Positions 1 to 7,212 of a stretch of 10,463 bases of DNA are shown here, one piece after another. Each line of letters starts with the position of its first letter. Position 1 is the first letter of the stretch. Both the position numbers and the translations under genes were made by a program. Below the pieces are notes generated by a model, which was given only the letters and a program-made list of their open reading frames with translations, was not told the DNA's origin and did not search any database. Origin of the DNA: Chloroflexota bacterium (GTDB taxonomy: Bacteria; Chloroflexota; Dehalococcoidia; DSTF01; RBG-16-68-14); the NCBI GenBank assembly GCA_022573935.1, contig JACZTE010000015.1:1-10463 (forward strand), in the 5' to 3' direction.

Positions 1-2573
1 AGGCCGCTGCCGATGATCTCCGGCAACGAAGGCGTTCCGTTCTCATCGAAGGTGACTCTGCGCACCGTCCCTTCTCCAGCGACGGGCCTGGGGAGCTCCC
101 CGGGCTCCTGCCTTAGTCCCAGATCGGCGTAGTAGATCGTGCCGTCGGAGGCGACGGCGAGGCCGGCCGGGTTGCCGATGTCTTCCCCCTCGATAATCGT
201 CCGGACAAAGTTGCCGTCTGCATCGTACTCGTGGATAGCCGTCGGCAGGAACACGCTCGAGACGTACCAGTTGCCGTTCGGCGCCTGGACGATGCCAAAG
301 GGAGTCTGCAACGCCGGACCCCCGTCAATGAACGTTGAGCGGTTGAGGGGTATCGTATTGCACTCGTCCGGGCCACTCGCGAACGGCGGCGAGAAGCGGA
401 GCACCTTGCCCGGCGGGACGGTCTCCGTGACGTAGACGCTCCCATCGTCGGCGATGGCGACGGTGCCGGCCGTGCGCAGAGTGCTATCCAACAGGCAGAA
501 GGTCTCATACTCCGGCGGGAAGAAGACGATGAGCTTGCCATCCGCGGCGTCGAAGCTGCCGGAGCCCACATCGGTGACGAAGAGCCTTCCTTCGCTGTCG
601 AAGCCGCAGCCGAACGGATCGGGCTGCTCCGCCTCGCCCGGGCTCTCGGGTTCGTCGATCTTCTGCACCAGCGTGCCGTCCGGCGAGAAGATACCCCAGC
701 CAGCCCGAATCTCCGTCTGTCCCGTGTCTTCGCCCATGAGGAAGTTGCCGCCGCCGTCTGGAAGCAGGCAGGTCTGACCGTTGACCGTGTTTCGGTCGGC
801 GGGAATGAGTACCGTCGCGCGGCCGGAGACGCGGCCGTTGACGATATCGTAAACGTCGAGCTGGTTGTCCTGCGGGGCGTACAGCCGTTCAGTCTCGCAC
901 CCCGGCGCTCCGGCGATGCAGAACGCCCAGACACCAGCCCGTCTCTGACTTTGCTCCGCAGCTTCCTCTATGCTGCTCGCGCTCTGGGCGCCAAAGCCTG
1001 AGCCCACAAACACTTCTCCGTCCACAATGACAGCCTGCGAGAACGCGAGCTCGCCGAGCCGAAGGGAGACGAGGATCTCGCCCGTGTCCGCATCGAAGCC
1101 GCGCAGGCTGCTGTCCACGCCTCCCATGAAGACGACTCCGGGGACGGCGCTTGTCGGGCCGTAGAAGGGGGCCGCGTCTTCCGACCAGAGGACTTCGCCA
1201 TCGTCCGCGCGCAGCGCCCAGGCTGATGGGCGCTGGAAGTCCTCAATCGACTTGCCTATACCGGTACCGAAGAAGACCGTCCCCTCGCCGACGGCCGCGG
1301 TGCCGGTGATGCCGCCGATGGCGCCCCCTGCCACGACGTTGGTCTGCCAGTACGGTTCCACCTCCCCGGTGATGTCGTTTACGCCGTCACGGTCAAGCAG
1401 ATAGTAGGTGCCGTCCTTGTTCCCTACGCCCACGACCTCGCGCTCCTCGCCTTCGATCGTAGTCGCGAAGAGGTTCGGTCCTGCGCCAAACGCGAGGTCA
1501 TCGTTGTCTATCTCGCGTGGCCGCCATGACCACGACGGCGTACCGTCGAGTTCGAGCACGACGAGCGCCTCGTTATACCGAGACATTGGTGGCTCGGGGT
1601 CGGCCGTACTCGGGTCCTCGTCCGTGTTGCAGTTGCTGGAAGAAAAATAGAGGAGATCGCGTTCCAAATCCACGCTGACGGGCGACCAGACGTTGCCGCA
1701 GGCCGTATCGGTGCGATCGAAATCGCAGCCCTCACGCGTAGAGTAGAAGTCCTCGGGAAGTCCTAGCTGCTCTGCCGAATGAAATCCGTCGAAGCGCCGG
1801 ACATCGTCGTCGTCGTCTGGGCGGCAGACAGCGCCGGTGTCCACATCGAAGTACCAACGCAGCCGGCCATCCTCAGCGGAGAGGGCGTAGAATCCGCCCT
1901 TGCCCGGCGCGTTCTCGTTGACATCCATACCGAAGAGCACGAGGTCTCGCTCGGGAACGACCGCCGGGCTGGAGAGGATCTCATTACGCTCCACGCGAGG
2001 GTCACATGTGGTGCAGCCCGTTCCGGCATCGAACTCCCAGAGGAGGTCTCCCGTGGCGGCGTTCAGCGCGTACATCGTCTCGCCGCCCGCGACGTAGACC
2101 CGATCGATTCCCCCAACCGGAGCGATGCTGGCCGACGAGACGATCAGCCCATACGAGACGCCCGGGTGTGGCTTGACAGTGAATCGCCAGAGCTCGCTCC
2201 CATCGGTGGCGCGGATGGCGTACACGTTGCCGTCATACGAGCCCACGACGACGATCCGCACAGGCCCCTCGTCCGGCACGTCCACCGTTGCTACTACCGG
2301 CGAGGCGGCCACAGGCCCTTCGGTGGAGAAGTGCCACTTGGCGACAAGACTGCCGACCGTCTCTTTCGTCAGCAGGGTCTCGTGTTGGTTAAAGCTGGTG
2401 CGCTCCAAGTTGGCGGCGAAGGTTGGCCACTCTCCCGCGAGGCCGGACGGGCCCGTAGCGGCCGGGGTCTCGCCGGTCGGAGTCTCGCCGGCCGGATCCG
2501 CTCCATCGCCGCTGCAGGCGACAGCGCCGAGCAAGACAAGCAGGACCAAGACGCGCCAGGAAGAACGAATCAC
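1..2573 (-). CDS. PQQ-type beta-propeller lipoprotein with second NHL-like propeller (C-terminus cut by window edge)
   Basis: One minus-strand frame is open without a stop from the start to the left edge; 857 residues are visible. The chosen GTG start has GGTGGAG 8 nt upstream and gives a compact lipoprotein signal, MIRSSWR followed by a hydrophobic run and AVAC (Cys20). An ATG in the same frame at 2612 is the alternative but has no clear ribosome binding site. After a GETPTGETPA linker, the segment from about residue 49 (WPTFAANLERTSFN) and the blades DGNVYAIRATDGSELW, MYALNAATGDLLW, GGFYALSAEDGRLRW and ALRADDGEVLW are typical of PQQ-binding-like propellers, closest in style to polyvinyl-alcohol-dehydrogenase-like quinoproteins. 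NKDGTYYLLDRDG is another such element. From about residue 550 the repeats change to an NHL/SMP-30-like style (DSEGRLFVTDVGSG, ADDGSVYVTET, ASDGTIYYADLG). Many cysteines, including C187xxC190, fit an exported protein. I infer an envelope-anchored oxidoreductase or binding scaffold; the substrate is unknown, and PQQ binding is not shown. Confidence 0.85.
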   Translation of the reverse strand, partial: MIRSSWRVLVLLVLLGAVACSGDGADPAGETPTGETPAATGPSGLAGEWPTFAANLERTSFNQHETLLTKETVGSLVAKWHFSTEGPVAASPVVATVDVPDEGPVRIVVVGSYDGNVYAIRATDGSELWRFTVKPHPGVSYGLIVSSASIAPVGGIDRVYVAGGETMYALNAATGDLLWEFDAGTGCTTCDPRVERNEILSSPAVVPERDLVLFGMDVNENAPGKGGFYALSAEDGRLRWYFDVDTGAVCRPDDDDDVRRFDGFHSAEQLGLPEDFYSTREGCDFDRTDTACGNVWSPVSVDLERDLLYFSSSNCNTDEDPSTADPEPPMSRYNEALVVLELDGTPSWSWRPREIDNDDLAFGAGPNLFATTIEGEEREVVGVGNKDGTYYLLDRDGVNDITGEVEPYWQTNVVAGGAIGGITGTAAVGEGTVFFGTGIGKSIEDFQRPSAWALRADDGEVLWSEDAAPFYGPTSAVPGVVFMGGVDSSLRGFDADTGEILVSLRLGELAFSQAVIVDGEVFVGSGFGAQSASSIEEAAEQSQRRAGVWAFCIAGAPGCETERLYAPQDNQLDVYDIVNGRVSGRATVLIPADRNTVNGQTCLLPDGGGNFLMGEDTGQTEIRAGWGIFSPDGTLVQKIDEPESPGEAEQPDPFGCGFDSEGRLFVTDVGSGSFDAADGKLIVFFPPEYETFCLLDSTLRTAGTVAIADDGSVYVTETVPPGKVLRFSPPFASGPDECNTIPLNRSTFIDGGPALQTPFGIVQAPNGNWYVSSVFLPTAIHEYDADGNFVRTIIEGEDIGNPAGLAVASDGTIYYADLGLRQEPGELPRPVAGEGTVRRVTFDENGTPSLPEIIGSG

Positions 2574-2581
2574 ACTCACGG

Positions 2582-2588
2582 CTCCACC
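2582..2588 (-). promoter_or_regulatory. Ribosome binding site supporting the GTG start at 2573
   Basis: On the minus strand the sequence reads GGTGGAG, 8 nt before GTG at 2573. It lies only 2 nt before another GTG at 2579 and downstream of the ATG at 2612. This favours the shorter lipoprotein start. Confidence 0.5.
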
Positions 2589-2618
2589 GTGTAGCAGAGA
2601 CGCCACCGTCATGTCAAG

Positions 2619-2640
2619 CTCGCAAGGACTGCCTCGCAAG
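2619..2640. repeat. 8-bp direct repeat in the divergent intergenic region
   Basis: CTCGCAAG occurs at 2619-2626 and again at 2633-2640, a spacing of 14 bp. It lies between the divergent lipoprotein and GNAT genes. It may be a regulator site, but two copies of 8 bp are weak evidence alone. Confidence 0.4.
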
Positions 2641-2662
2641 AGTTGCTAAAGACGCGATCCCG

Positions 2663-2685
2663 GGGTAGTGGGTGATCCACTACCC
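2663..2685. promoter_or_regulatory. Perfect 9-bp inverted repeat (candidate operator)
   Basis: The arms GGGTAGTGG (2663-2671) and CCACTACCC (2677-2685) are exact reverse complements separated by GTGAT. No T-tract follows on either strand, and the element sits upstream of both divergent genes. An operator therefore fits better than an intrinsic terminator. Regulation of either gene is inference. Confidence 0.5.
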
Positions 2686-2714
2686 GATCCCCCGAATAGG
2701 TGACATATTGTGGT

Positions 2715-3323
2715 ATGCTATCGACGATGAAGAGCAGCTCTACCTTTACGCGAACGTACCCCAGGACGGTGGCATTGGACAAAGGCTCTATCGACCTTCG
2801 TCTCATGGAGGCTTCCGACGGCGATGCGATCCTCGCCTTTGCCCAGGGCCTACCACCGGATGATCTGCTCTTCCTTCGGCTCGATATCACCAAGCCAGAG
2901 GGCATAGCAGAGTGGGTGCGCAACATCGAAGCCGGGCGCACCATTACCATCCTCGCCGAGGACAGCGGTAGAATCGCCGGCTACGCAAGCATCCACCACA
3001 ACGAAGTGCTATGGAGCCGGCACGTGGGCGAAATTCGGGTGATCGTTGGTTCGGGATACCGCAGGCGCGGTCTGGGCCGGCGGCTCACAGACGAAGTGTT
3101 TGCTATCTCGCGGGATATCGGCTTGGCGAAGATCAGCGCGCAGATGACGCCCGACCAGAAGGGCGCGCGCGCGACCTTCGAACGGCTCGGCTTCCGGCCG
3201 GAGGCGCTGCTGGCTGATTTCGTGATGGACCGCGAGGGCAAGCCTCGCGATCTGCTCCTCATGACACACGACGTCGCCGGCTTCAGCGACGTCGAGCACG
3301 TGGCGACGGCGGCTTCTTCTTAG
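2715..3323 (+). CDS. GNAT family N-acetyltransferase
   Basis: The predicted product has 202 residues. The ATG at 2715 was chosen because AGGTGA lies 11 nt upstream; a GTG at 2700 and an ATG at 2727 are in-frame alternatives. The acetyl-CoA pyrophosphate-binding motif is clear: VGSGYRRRGLGRRL, with RRRGLG at about residues 116-121. It is preceded by the beta strand EIRVIV and followed by ARATFERLGF (about 151-160), the usual end of the GNAT fold. The family transfers an acetyl group from acetyl-CoA to an amine; the substrate cannot be read from the sequence. The protein is a little longer than a minimal GNAT domain, with a nonconserved-looking start. The gene is divergent from the lipoprotein gene. 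Its last 41 bp overlap the end of the convergent WS/DGAT gene. Confidence 0.85.
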   Translation: MLSTMKSSSTFTRTYPRTVALDKGSIDLRLMEASDGDAILAFAQGLPPDDLLFLRLDITKPEGIAEWVRNIEAGRTITILAEDSGRIAGYASIHHNEVLWSRHVGEIRVIVGSGYRRRGLGRRLTDEVFAISRDIGLAKISAQMTPDQKGARATFERLGFRPEALLADFVMDREGKPRDLLLMTHDVAGFSDVEHVATAASS

Positions 3324-4803
3324 CGCGCTGCTTCTTCTGTTCTTCTACAGAAGCTTCCGTCGATATCGGCACCCTTCCGTTTCCGGCGGCCCTGCCTCTG
3401 AACTCCGGCAATTCGAACGCCGCCACACCGGCAGCGCCTCGCAGCTCCAAGAACGATTCGTCTAAGAACTCCTTCAGCCGCTCCACGTCCGGCACCGCAT
3501 TGGGATCGACCATGAGACTGAAGAAGAGCTGCTGGTTGTAGCCGGTAACACTCAGGCCAAGTCCCATGTTGAAGCTCAATGGTACCAGCGGGTAGTGGGC
3601 AAGCATCAGGTGGCCCACGCTGTAGAGCGGAATCATGGGGCCTGGCACGTTGGTACAGACCATATCGACCAGAGGATTGGTGACGGGCGCCCCTTCCGCC
3701 AGCGCCTGAAGCGGCGCCGGGGCCTGGGCCGCCAGCCTCGACAGCAACTCCAGTCCGCCAGCCTGATTCTCCCGCTTCAGCAAGTCCAGCCGCTCGCGAA
3801 CAGTCTGTAGCCGCGCAACAGGATCGGCCTCAGCAATCGGAAGCGAGGTGATCATGCAGGAGAGATGGTTGCCCAACACCCCTTCCTCGCCCTCCAGCCT
3901 GATGTTAACCGGGATCGCCACCCGTGGTTCCGGTTCAGCGTCGTCCTCGCCGAGATAGCGTCGCAGCGCCCCGGCGAGTATGGCAAGCACAACATCGTTC
4001 ACGGTCCCGCCCAACGAGGTGCGGATCTCCCGTACCTCTACGAAAGATATCTCGCTGAACGCGACGCGGCGCTTCGGACTCAATTGGGCAGCGAAGGGCG
4101 CCCTAGGCATCGATTGCCCCCAACGTGGCGAGGCTAAGTTGACGGCCTGCATCATGCTCTGCCCCCGTTGCAGAGACGAGCGCGGGTCTATCAGGCTCTC
4201 CTGAAAATCGCGCAGTATGTCGCGCTGCTGGGCCATTCCCGCCCAGAACGCGCCGGTTAGCTGGCTCGCCGGGGATGGCAGCGGGCCCGGGTTCCACGGC
4301 TGCGGATCGGGCGCCGGCGCCGGCTCTGGGCTGAGATCGAGGATGACCATCAGCAGGCCGATGCCGGAGACGCCGTCTACGAGGCAGTGGTGGACTTTCG
4401 AGACGATCCCGGTTCGCCCGCCCTCCAAGCCATCGATAATGTACATCTCCCAGAGCGGCTTCGCGCGGTCCAGCGGCCGGGCGAACAGCTCCGCCGCCAG
4501 CTCGGTGAGCTGCTCGTCGCTGCCCGGTGACGGCAGCGAGATGCGATGGACATGGTTCTGTATCCGAAAGTCAGGGTCGTCCTCCCACGTGGGTTGGGCC
4601 AGGTTGAAGGGGACGGCAACCACCCGCTGACGGTAGCGCGGAAGGAGCGGCATGCGGCTATCGAGCTGCGTGACGAAGCGCTCGAACGGGATACGCCCTT
4701 CATATACGCCGAGCGAACCAATATGAAGAGGAGCATTCGCCCGCTCCCAGTAGAGGAAGGCGGCGTCCTGGGCGCTCAAGCGGCTGGGAATCGTATTCGT
4801 CAT
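3283..4803 (-). CDS. Wax ester synthase/diacylglycerol acyltransferase (WS/DGAT)
   Basis: This 506-residue protein matches the usual length of bacterial WS/DGAT enzymes, which esterify a fatty alcohol or diacylglycerol with acyl-CoA to make wax esters or triacylglycerol. The catalytic HHxxxDG motif is present as HHCLVDG (residues 138-144). Also visible are PLW (116-118), NDVVLAILAGAL (269-280), HLSCMITSLP (313-322), CTNVPGP (383-389) and the C-terminal FNMGLGLSVTGYNQ segment. The ATG start lies just before the conserved LSAQDAAFLYWE region; the nearest ribosome-binding-like GAGGG is 12 nt upstream, rather far. The last residues form an unusual Lys/Arg-rich tail (KKQRAKKKPPSPRARRR) that overlaps the GNAT gene. 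The family acts at the membrane surface, where lipid droplets form. The neighbouring lipase and PlsC genes support a neutral-lipid role. The choice between wax ester and triacylglycerol synthesis cannot be made from sequence. Confidence 0.95.
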   Translation of the reverse strand: MTNTIPSRLSAQDAAFLYWERANAPLHIGSLGVYEGRIPFERFVTQLDSRMPLLPRYRQRVVAVPFNLAQPTWEDDPDFRIQNHVHRISLPSPGSDEQLTELAAELFARPLDRAKPLWEMYIIDGLEGGRTGIVSKVHHCLVDGVSGIGLLMVILDLSPEPAPAPDPQPWNPGPLPSPASQLTGAFWAGMAQQRDILRDFQESLIDPRSSLQRGQSMMQAVNLASPRWGQSMPRAPFAAQLSPKRRVAFSEISFVEVREIRTSLGGTVNDVVLAILAGALRRYLGEDDAEPEPRVAIPVNIRLEGEEGVLGNHLSCMITSLPIAEADPVARLQTVRERLDLLKRENQAGGLELLSRLAAQAPAPLQALAEGAPVTNPLVDMVCTNVPGPMIPLYSVGHLMLAHYPLVPLSFNMGLGLSVTGYNQQLFFSLMVDPNAVPDVERLKEFLDESFLELRGAAGVAAFELPEFRGRAAGNGRVPISTEASVEEQKKQRAKKKPPSPRARRR

Positions 4804-4942
4804 AACTACTAATGACCCTCGCGTATCATCTTATGTTTTTCGCCATGTCCACGTCTAGGGGGAAGCCCGATAGAAAATCGCGGCGATACCCGATAATATG
4901 GTAAAGTATCGTAGCTGAACGTATGTTAGGGAGATCACGAAG
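4804..4942. other. AT-richer divergent intergenic region with CCCGATA repeats
   Basis: This is the shared upstream region of the WS/DGAT and lipase genes. CCCGATA occurs at 4866-4872 and 4889-4895, spaced 23 bp apart, with a further CGATA at 4884-4888. GATAAT at 4892-4897 resembles a -10 box for the rightward gene, but I find no good -35 box 16-18 bp upstream. The region probably holds divergent promoters. Confidence 0.4.
4928..4934 (+). promoter_or_regulatory. Ribosome binding site deciding a TTG start
   Basis: AGGGAGA lies 8 nt before the TTG at 4943. No ATG or GTG start in this frame fits the lipase N-terminus better, so the site supports TTG initiation. Confidence 0.6.
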
Positions 4943-5701
4943 TTGAGCACAGCACGGACGGTACGTGGTGATTTCACGCCGGCGGCGGTACCAATCTGGC
5001 GAGAGGTGCTGTTCGGGATCGATTGGGTATCACTCCACGCCTCACCGGTCTACTACGGGATCGGCGTGCCCCGCGGCGACGGAGCTCCCGTGATCGTGAT
5101 CCCCGGCTTCCTCGGCTCCGACGATTACCTCAGGGAGATGTACTACTGGCTCCGCAGGATCGGCTACAAACCGTACTATTCTCGCATCGGCCGCAACGCA
5201 GAGTGCCCGGATATCCTGACCACCCGGCTCCTTTCGACAATGGACCACGCCTACAGCGAGACGGGGCGGCCGCTTCATCTCATCGGCCACAGCCTCGGCG
5301 GGCTGGTCGCTCGCAGCGCGGCGATTCGGCGTCCCGATCAGGTAGCGCAAGTGATCTCGCTCGCCACCCCCTTCCGCGATATCCGCGTGCACCCCATCGT
5401 GCTCGCAGCCGCGGGCTTCGTCCGCGGGCGGATCCTTGACCGGAAACGCGAACAAAAGGTGAAGCAGCAATGCTATACCGGGGCCTGCACCTGTGATTTC
5501 GCGACTTCGATTCAGAAAGACGTTCCGGACTCGGTAAGCCGAGCGGCGATCTACACGGAAACCGACGGGGTGATCGATTGGCGAAGCTGCGTGGAGGAAG
5601 AGCAGGAATTGAACACCAAGGTCACCGGTACCCACACCGGCCTCGCCTTCAACCCACAGGTCTATCGCCGAATAGCGAAGCTGCTCGCCGACAGCCGCTA
5701 A
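4943..5701 (+). CDS. Alpha/beta-hydrolase, lipase-like (GHSLGG)
   Basis: The predicted product has 252 residues and starts at TTG with a good ribosome binding site. The oxyanion-hole region reads VIVIPGFLGSDDY (about residues 50-62). The nucleophile elbow is HLIGHSLGGLVARSAA with Ser117. The acid is probably Asp208 or Asp212 in TETDGVIDW, and the base His231 in GTHTGL. This layout, with a short SLATPF strand after the elbow, resembles bacterial triacylglycerol lipases and PGAP1-like esterases. There is no obvious signal peptide, so it may act in the cytoplasm, for example on stored lipid. Four cysteines (177, 182, 184, 216) cluster in the cap-to-acid region, which is odd for a cytosolic enzyme and could mean disulphides. 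It is divergent from WS/DGAT and convergent with plsC. I infer a role in acylglycerol or ester turnover; the substrate is not established. Confidence 0.85.
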   Translation: MSTARTVRGDFTPAAVPIWREVLFGIDWVSLHASPVYYGIGVPRGDGAPVIVIPGFLGSDDYLREMYYWLRRIGYKPYYSRIGRNAECPDILTTRLLSTMDHAYSETGRPLHLIGHSLGGLVARSAAIRRPDQVAQVISLATPFRDIRVHPIVLAAAGFVRGRILDRKREQKVKQQCYTGACTCDFATSIQKDVPDSVSRAAIYTETDGVIDWRSCVEEEQELNTKVTGTHTGLAFNPQVYRRIAKLLADSR

Positions 5702-5755
5702 GCCCTCCGCCCGTCCCCTCACACGTTCCGACCAACACACGCCCTGCAAGGGAGC

Positions 5756-6484
5756 CTAATGTACGGCAGCTAGGATACGCTCTGGTTGGGCCATGGCCTG
5801 CACCGCCGACTCCATGCGCGCAGTTACCGCCGCTACGGTGTCGCTCTCATCGAACGTAAGCGGCGGACCCACCTGCACGCGCACCGGCGCCGGTCGCGCC
5901 CGCCGTGTCCCCGGCGTCAGGATGTTGGACGCCCCATCGATACGGATGGGCAACACCGGCACGCCTTGTCCCAGCGCCAAGATCGCTGGGCCCGGATGAA
6001 ACGGCAACAGTTCGCCTGTCCGTGAACGGCTTCCCTCTGGGAAGATAAGCAGCGACCAATCGTTCTGGAGAAGCGAAGCCGAATAGTCCAGGGCCGCCCG
6101 GCCGCCACCACGGGCGATAGGGAAGGCGTTGTAGCGCAGCGAGTACCAGGCGCCCTTCAGCCTCTGGGTATAGAACCGATCCGCGGCCGCAGCCACGGCG
6201 ATCCGGCCGTACAGATGGTTCGGCAGAATCGAGAGGACGATGAGCGAATCGAAGTGGCTGATGTGGTTGGCGATGACGAGCGCCGGGCCGCGCAGCCGGT
6301 CGAAATGCTCCAGCCCCGTCACCTCGAACGGACGGCAGAGGCGGCGAACATGGCGGCTCACCACCCACGGCCGTGCCAGCCTCCGGTAGCCCCGCGCCCA
6401 GAGGCTGAGAGCCCAGCGATGCGGCAGCGCCTTAACCGACGCCGATGCGCGTTCTCGACCCTTCCTGACAAGAACACTTGTCAC
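5756..6484 (-). CDS. PlsC-type acyltransferase (probable 1-acylglycerol-3-phosphate acyltransferase)
   Basis: The predicted product has 242 residues and starts at GTG with AGGGGAGGG about 5 nt upstream. The HX4D catalytic motif is NHISHFD (His74, Asp79). The substrate-binding motif FPEGSRSRTGEL lies at about residues 148-159, followed by PFHPG and VPVLPIRIDG; these are the ordered blocks of the PlsC family. Family members acylate lysophosphatidate to phosphatidate, the precursor of phospholipid and of the diacylglycerol used by DGAT. The N-terminus is basic and amphipathic, consistent with a membrane-surface enzyme. The gene lies downstream of the phasin gene on the same strand with a 186-bp gap, so cotranscription is possible but not clear. 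Acylation of another lysolipid or of an ornithine-type lipid cannot be excluded. Confidence 0.9.
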   Translation of the reverse strand: MTSVLVRKGRERASASVKALPHRWALSLWARGYRRLARPWVVSRHVRRLCRPFEVTGLEHFDRLRGPALVIANHISHFDSLIVLSILPNHLYGRIAVAAAADRFYTQRLKGAWYSLRYNAFPIARGGGRAALDYSASLLQNDWSLLIFPEGSRSRTGELLPFHPGPAILALGQGVPVLPIRIDGASNILTPGTRRARPAPVRVQVGPPLTFDESDTVAAVTARMESAVQAMAQPERILAAVH

Positions 6485-6670
6485 AATAGCCCTCCCCTGA
6501 AACCAATGCCTAAAGGACGGTTCCAGTTCTTGCTTAATTCGCTATGACAGTATGCGTTTCGCTAGGGGTGGACGTATCGTTCACCCAATGTAGCAACCGA
6601 GCCCATAGGCATCACATCCTCGCCTCGAAGCGGGAGATTCCCCACCGATGGGTGGATTCCTGGCTAGATC
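6485..6670. other. Intergenic region with a small hairpin
   Basis: I see no convincing gene here. A short inverted repeat, CCCACC (6641-6646) and GGGTGG (6650-6655) around GAT, follows the phasin stop. There is no T-tract, so it is a poor intrinsic terminator. The plsC ribosome binding site lies at the left end of the region. Confidence 0.4.
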
Positions 6671-7198
6671 TTAGGAGCTGGCTTCTTCGTCTTGCGCTTG
6701 CGCTTGCGCTTGCGTCTTTGAAGCCATGGCTGGCTCGCGGGATGCTGTGCGGCCACCGTTGCCAGTAGCCACCGCCGTTACCGACTGGCCCGTAGCCCGG
6801 ATCGCCTCGCTAGTGCGGCTGAAGATCCCTCGGGAGAGCTCGACGACCGCCTCGCCCGCGCTCCGGTTCGCGACCACCATCCGCTGAAGCACGTCCTGAG
6901 CTTCCTTCTGTGCTTCAGTCAACTCGCCGAACCACTGGCGCGTGACTTCAAGCGCACGACTTTGTGCCTTCGTCGTCGCCTCAAGCAGCGAGCTGGAGAT
7001 GCTGACCATATCCAGCGGAGCGTCCGCCCACTGTTTCCCCAACTCAACTGCTTCACGCTGGCTCCGCTGAGCCTCCTCGATCATCGAGGCGGAGATACGG
7101 TGCCCCCGATCGCTAGCAGTCCTGATAGCGTCGATCATGGCATCGTAGTTCTCATTCAGCGCGTCAAAGAATTTTGTTGCGCCATCGTCATTAACCAT
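6671..7198 (-). CDS. Phasin-like PHA granule-associated protein
   Basis: The predicted product has 175 residues. The ATG at 7198 is preceded by AAGGAGGGGTGG, a very strong ribosome binding site; an upstream in-frame start at 7273 lacks one. The protein is almost entirely helical and amphipathic, with no signal peptide and no transmembrane segment. Residues about 5-145 are rich in Ala, Glu, Gln and Ser (FFDALNENYDAMIDAIRTAS, QWFGELTEAQKEAQDVLQRM). The C-terminus is low-complexity: GNGGRTASREPAMASK, then TQAQAQAQDEEASS. Size, helical pattern and location divergent from the PHA synthase genes fit phasins, which coat PHA granules and control their number and size. Phasins diverge strongly in sequence, so this call rests mainly on context and composition. 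It could also coat lipid droplets, given the neighbours. Confidence 0.7.
   Translation of the reverse strand: MVNDDGATKFFDALNENYDAMIDAIRTASDRGHRISASMIEEAQRSQREAVELGKQWADAPLDMVSISSSLLEATTKAQSRALEVTRQWFGELTEAQKEAQDVLQRMVVANRSAGEAVVELSRGIFSRTSEAIRATGQSVTAVATGNGGRTASREPAMASKTQAQAQAQDEEASS
6691..6714 (-). repeat. Hexanucleotide tandem repeat (CTTGCG x4) inside the phasin gene
   Basis: Four exact CTTGCG copies on the plus strand encode the alternating Gln-Ala tract near the phasin C-terminus. Because the unit is 6 bp, slippage would change tract length by two residues without a frameshift. Confidence 0.85.
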
Positions 7199-7200
7199 AG

Positions 7201-7212
7201 CCACCCCTCCTT
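7201..7212 (-). promoter_or_regulatory. Strong ribosome binding site of the phasin gene
   Basis: On the minus strand AAGGAGGGGTGG precedes the ATG at 7198 by 2 nt; its AAGGAG core lies 8 nt upstream. It decides the start and suggests high expression, as expected for a granule coat protein. Confidence 0.75.

Noticed and set aside
113..934. Long minus-strand open frame of 273 codons
   Set aside because: The translation is Ser/Arg/Ala-rich with no domain and lies out of frame over the propeller gene, whose own frame gives clear PQQ and NHL repeats.
2003..2015. CxxC in the propeller protein as a cytochrome c heme site
   Set aside because: The motif is CTTCD, without the following His needed for CxxCH heme attachment.
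1779..2649. Plus-strand open frames opposite the lipoprotein N-terminus
   Set aside because: They are antisense to a convincing gene, have low-complexity translations and no recognisable motifs.
3334..3353. 7-bp inverted repeat after the GNAT stop as its terminator
   Set aside because: It lacks a T-tract and lies inside the WS/DGAT coding region, where Glu/Lys/Gln codons can explain the sequence.
5042..5749. Minus-strand open frame of 235 codons opposite the lipase
   Set aside because: The lipase strand has a full catalytic triad and a ribosome binding site; the opposite frame shows no domain and is a GC-rich shadow.
6641..6655. Hairpin after the phasin gene as an intrinsic terminator
   Set aside because: The stem is only 6 bp with a 3-nt loop and no T-tract follows on the minus strand.
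6544..6768. Small plus-strand gene between plsC and the phasin gene
   Set aside because: It has no ribosome binding site, and part of its translation is just the antisense of the CTTGCG repeat.
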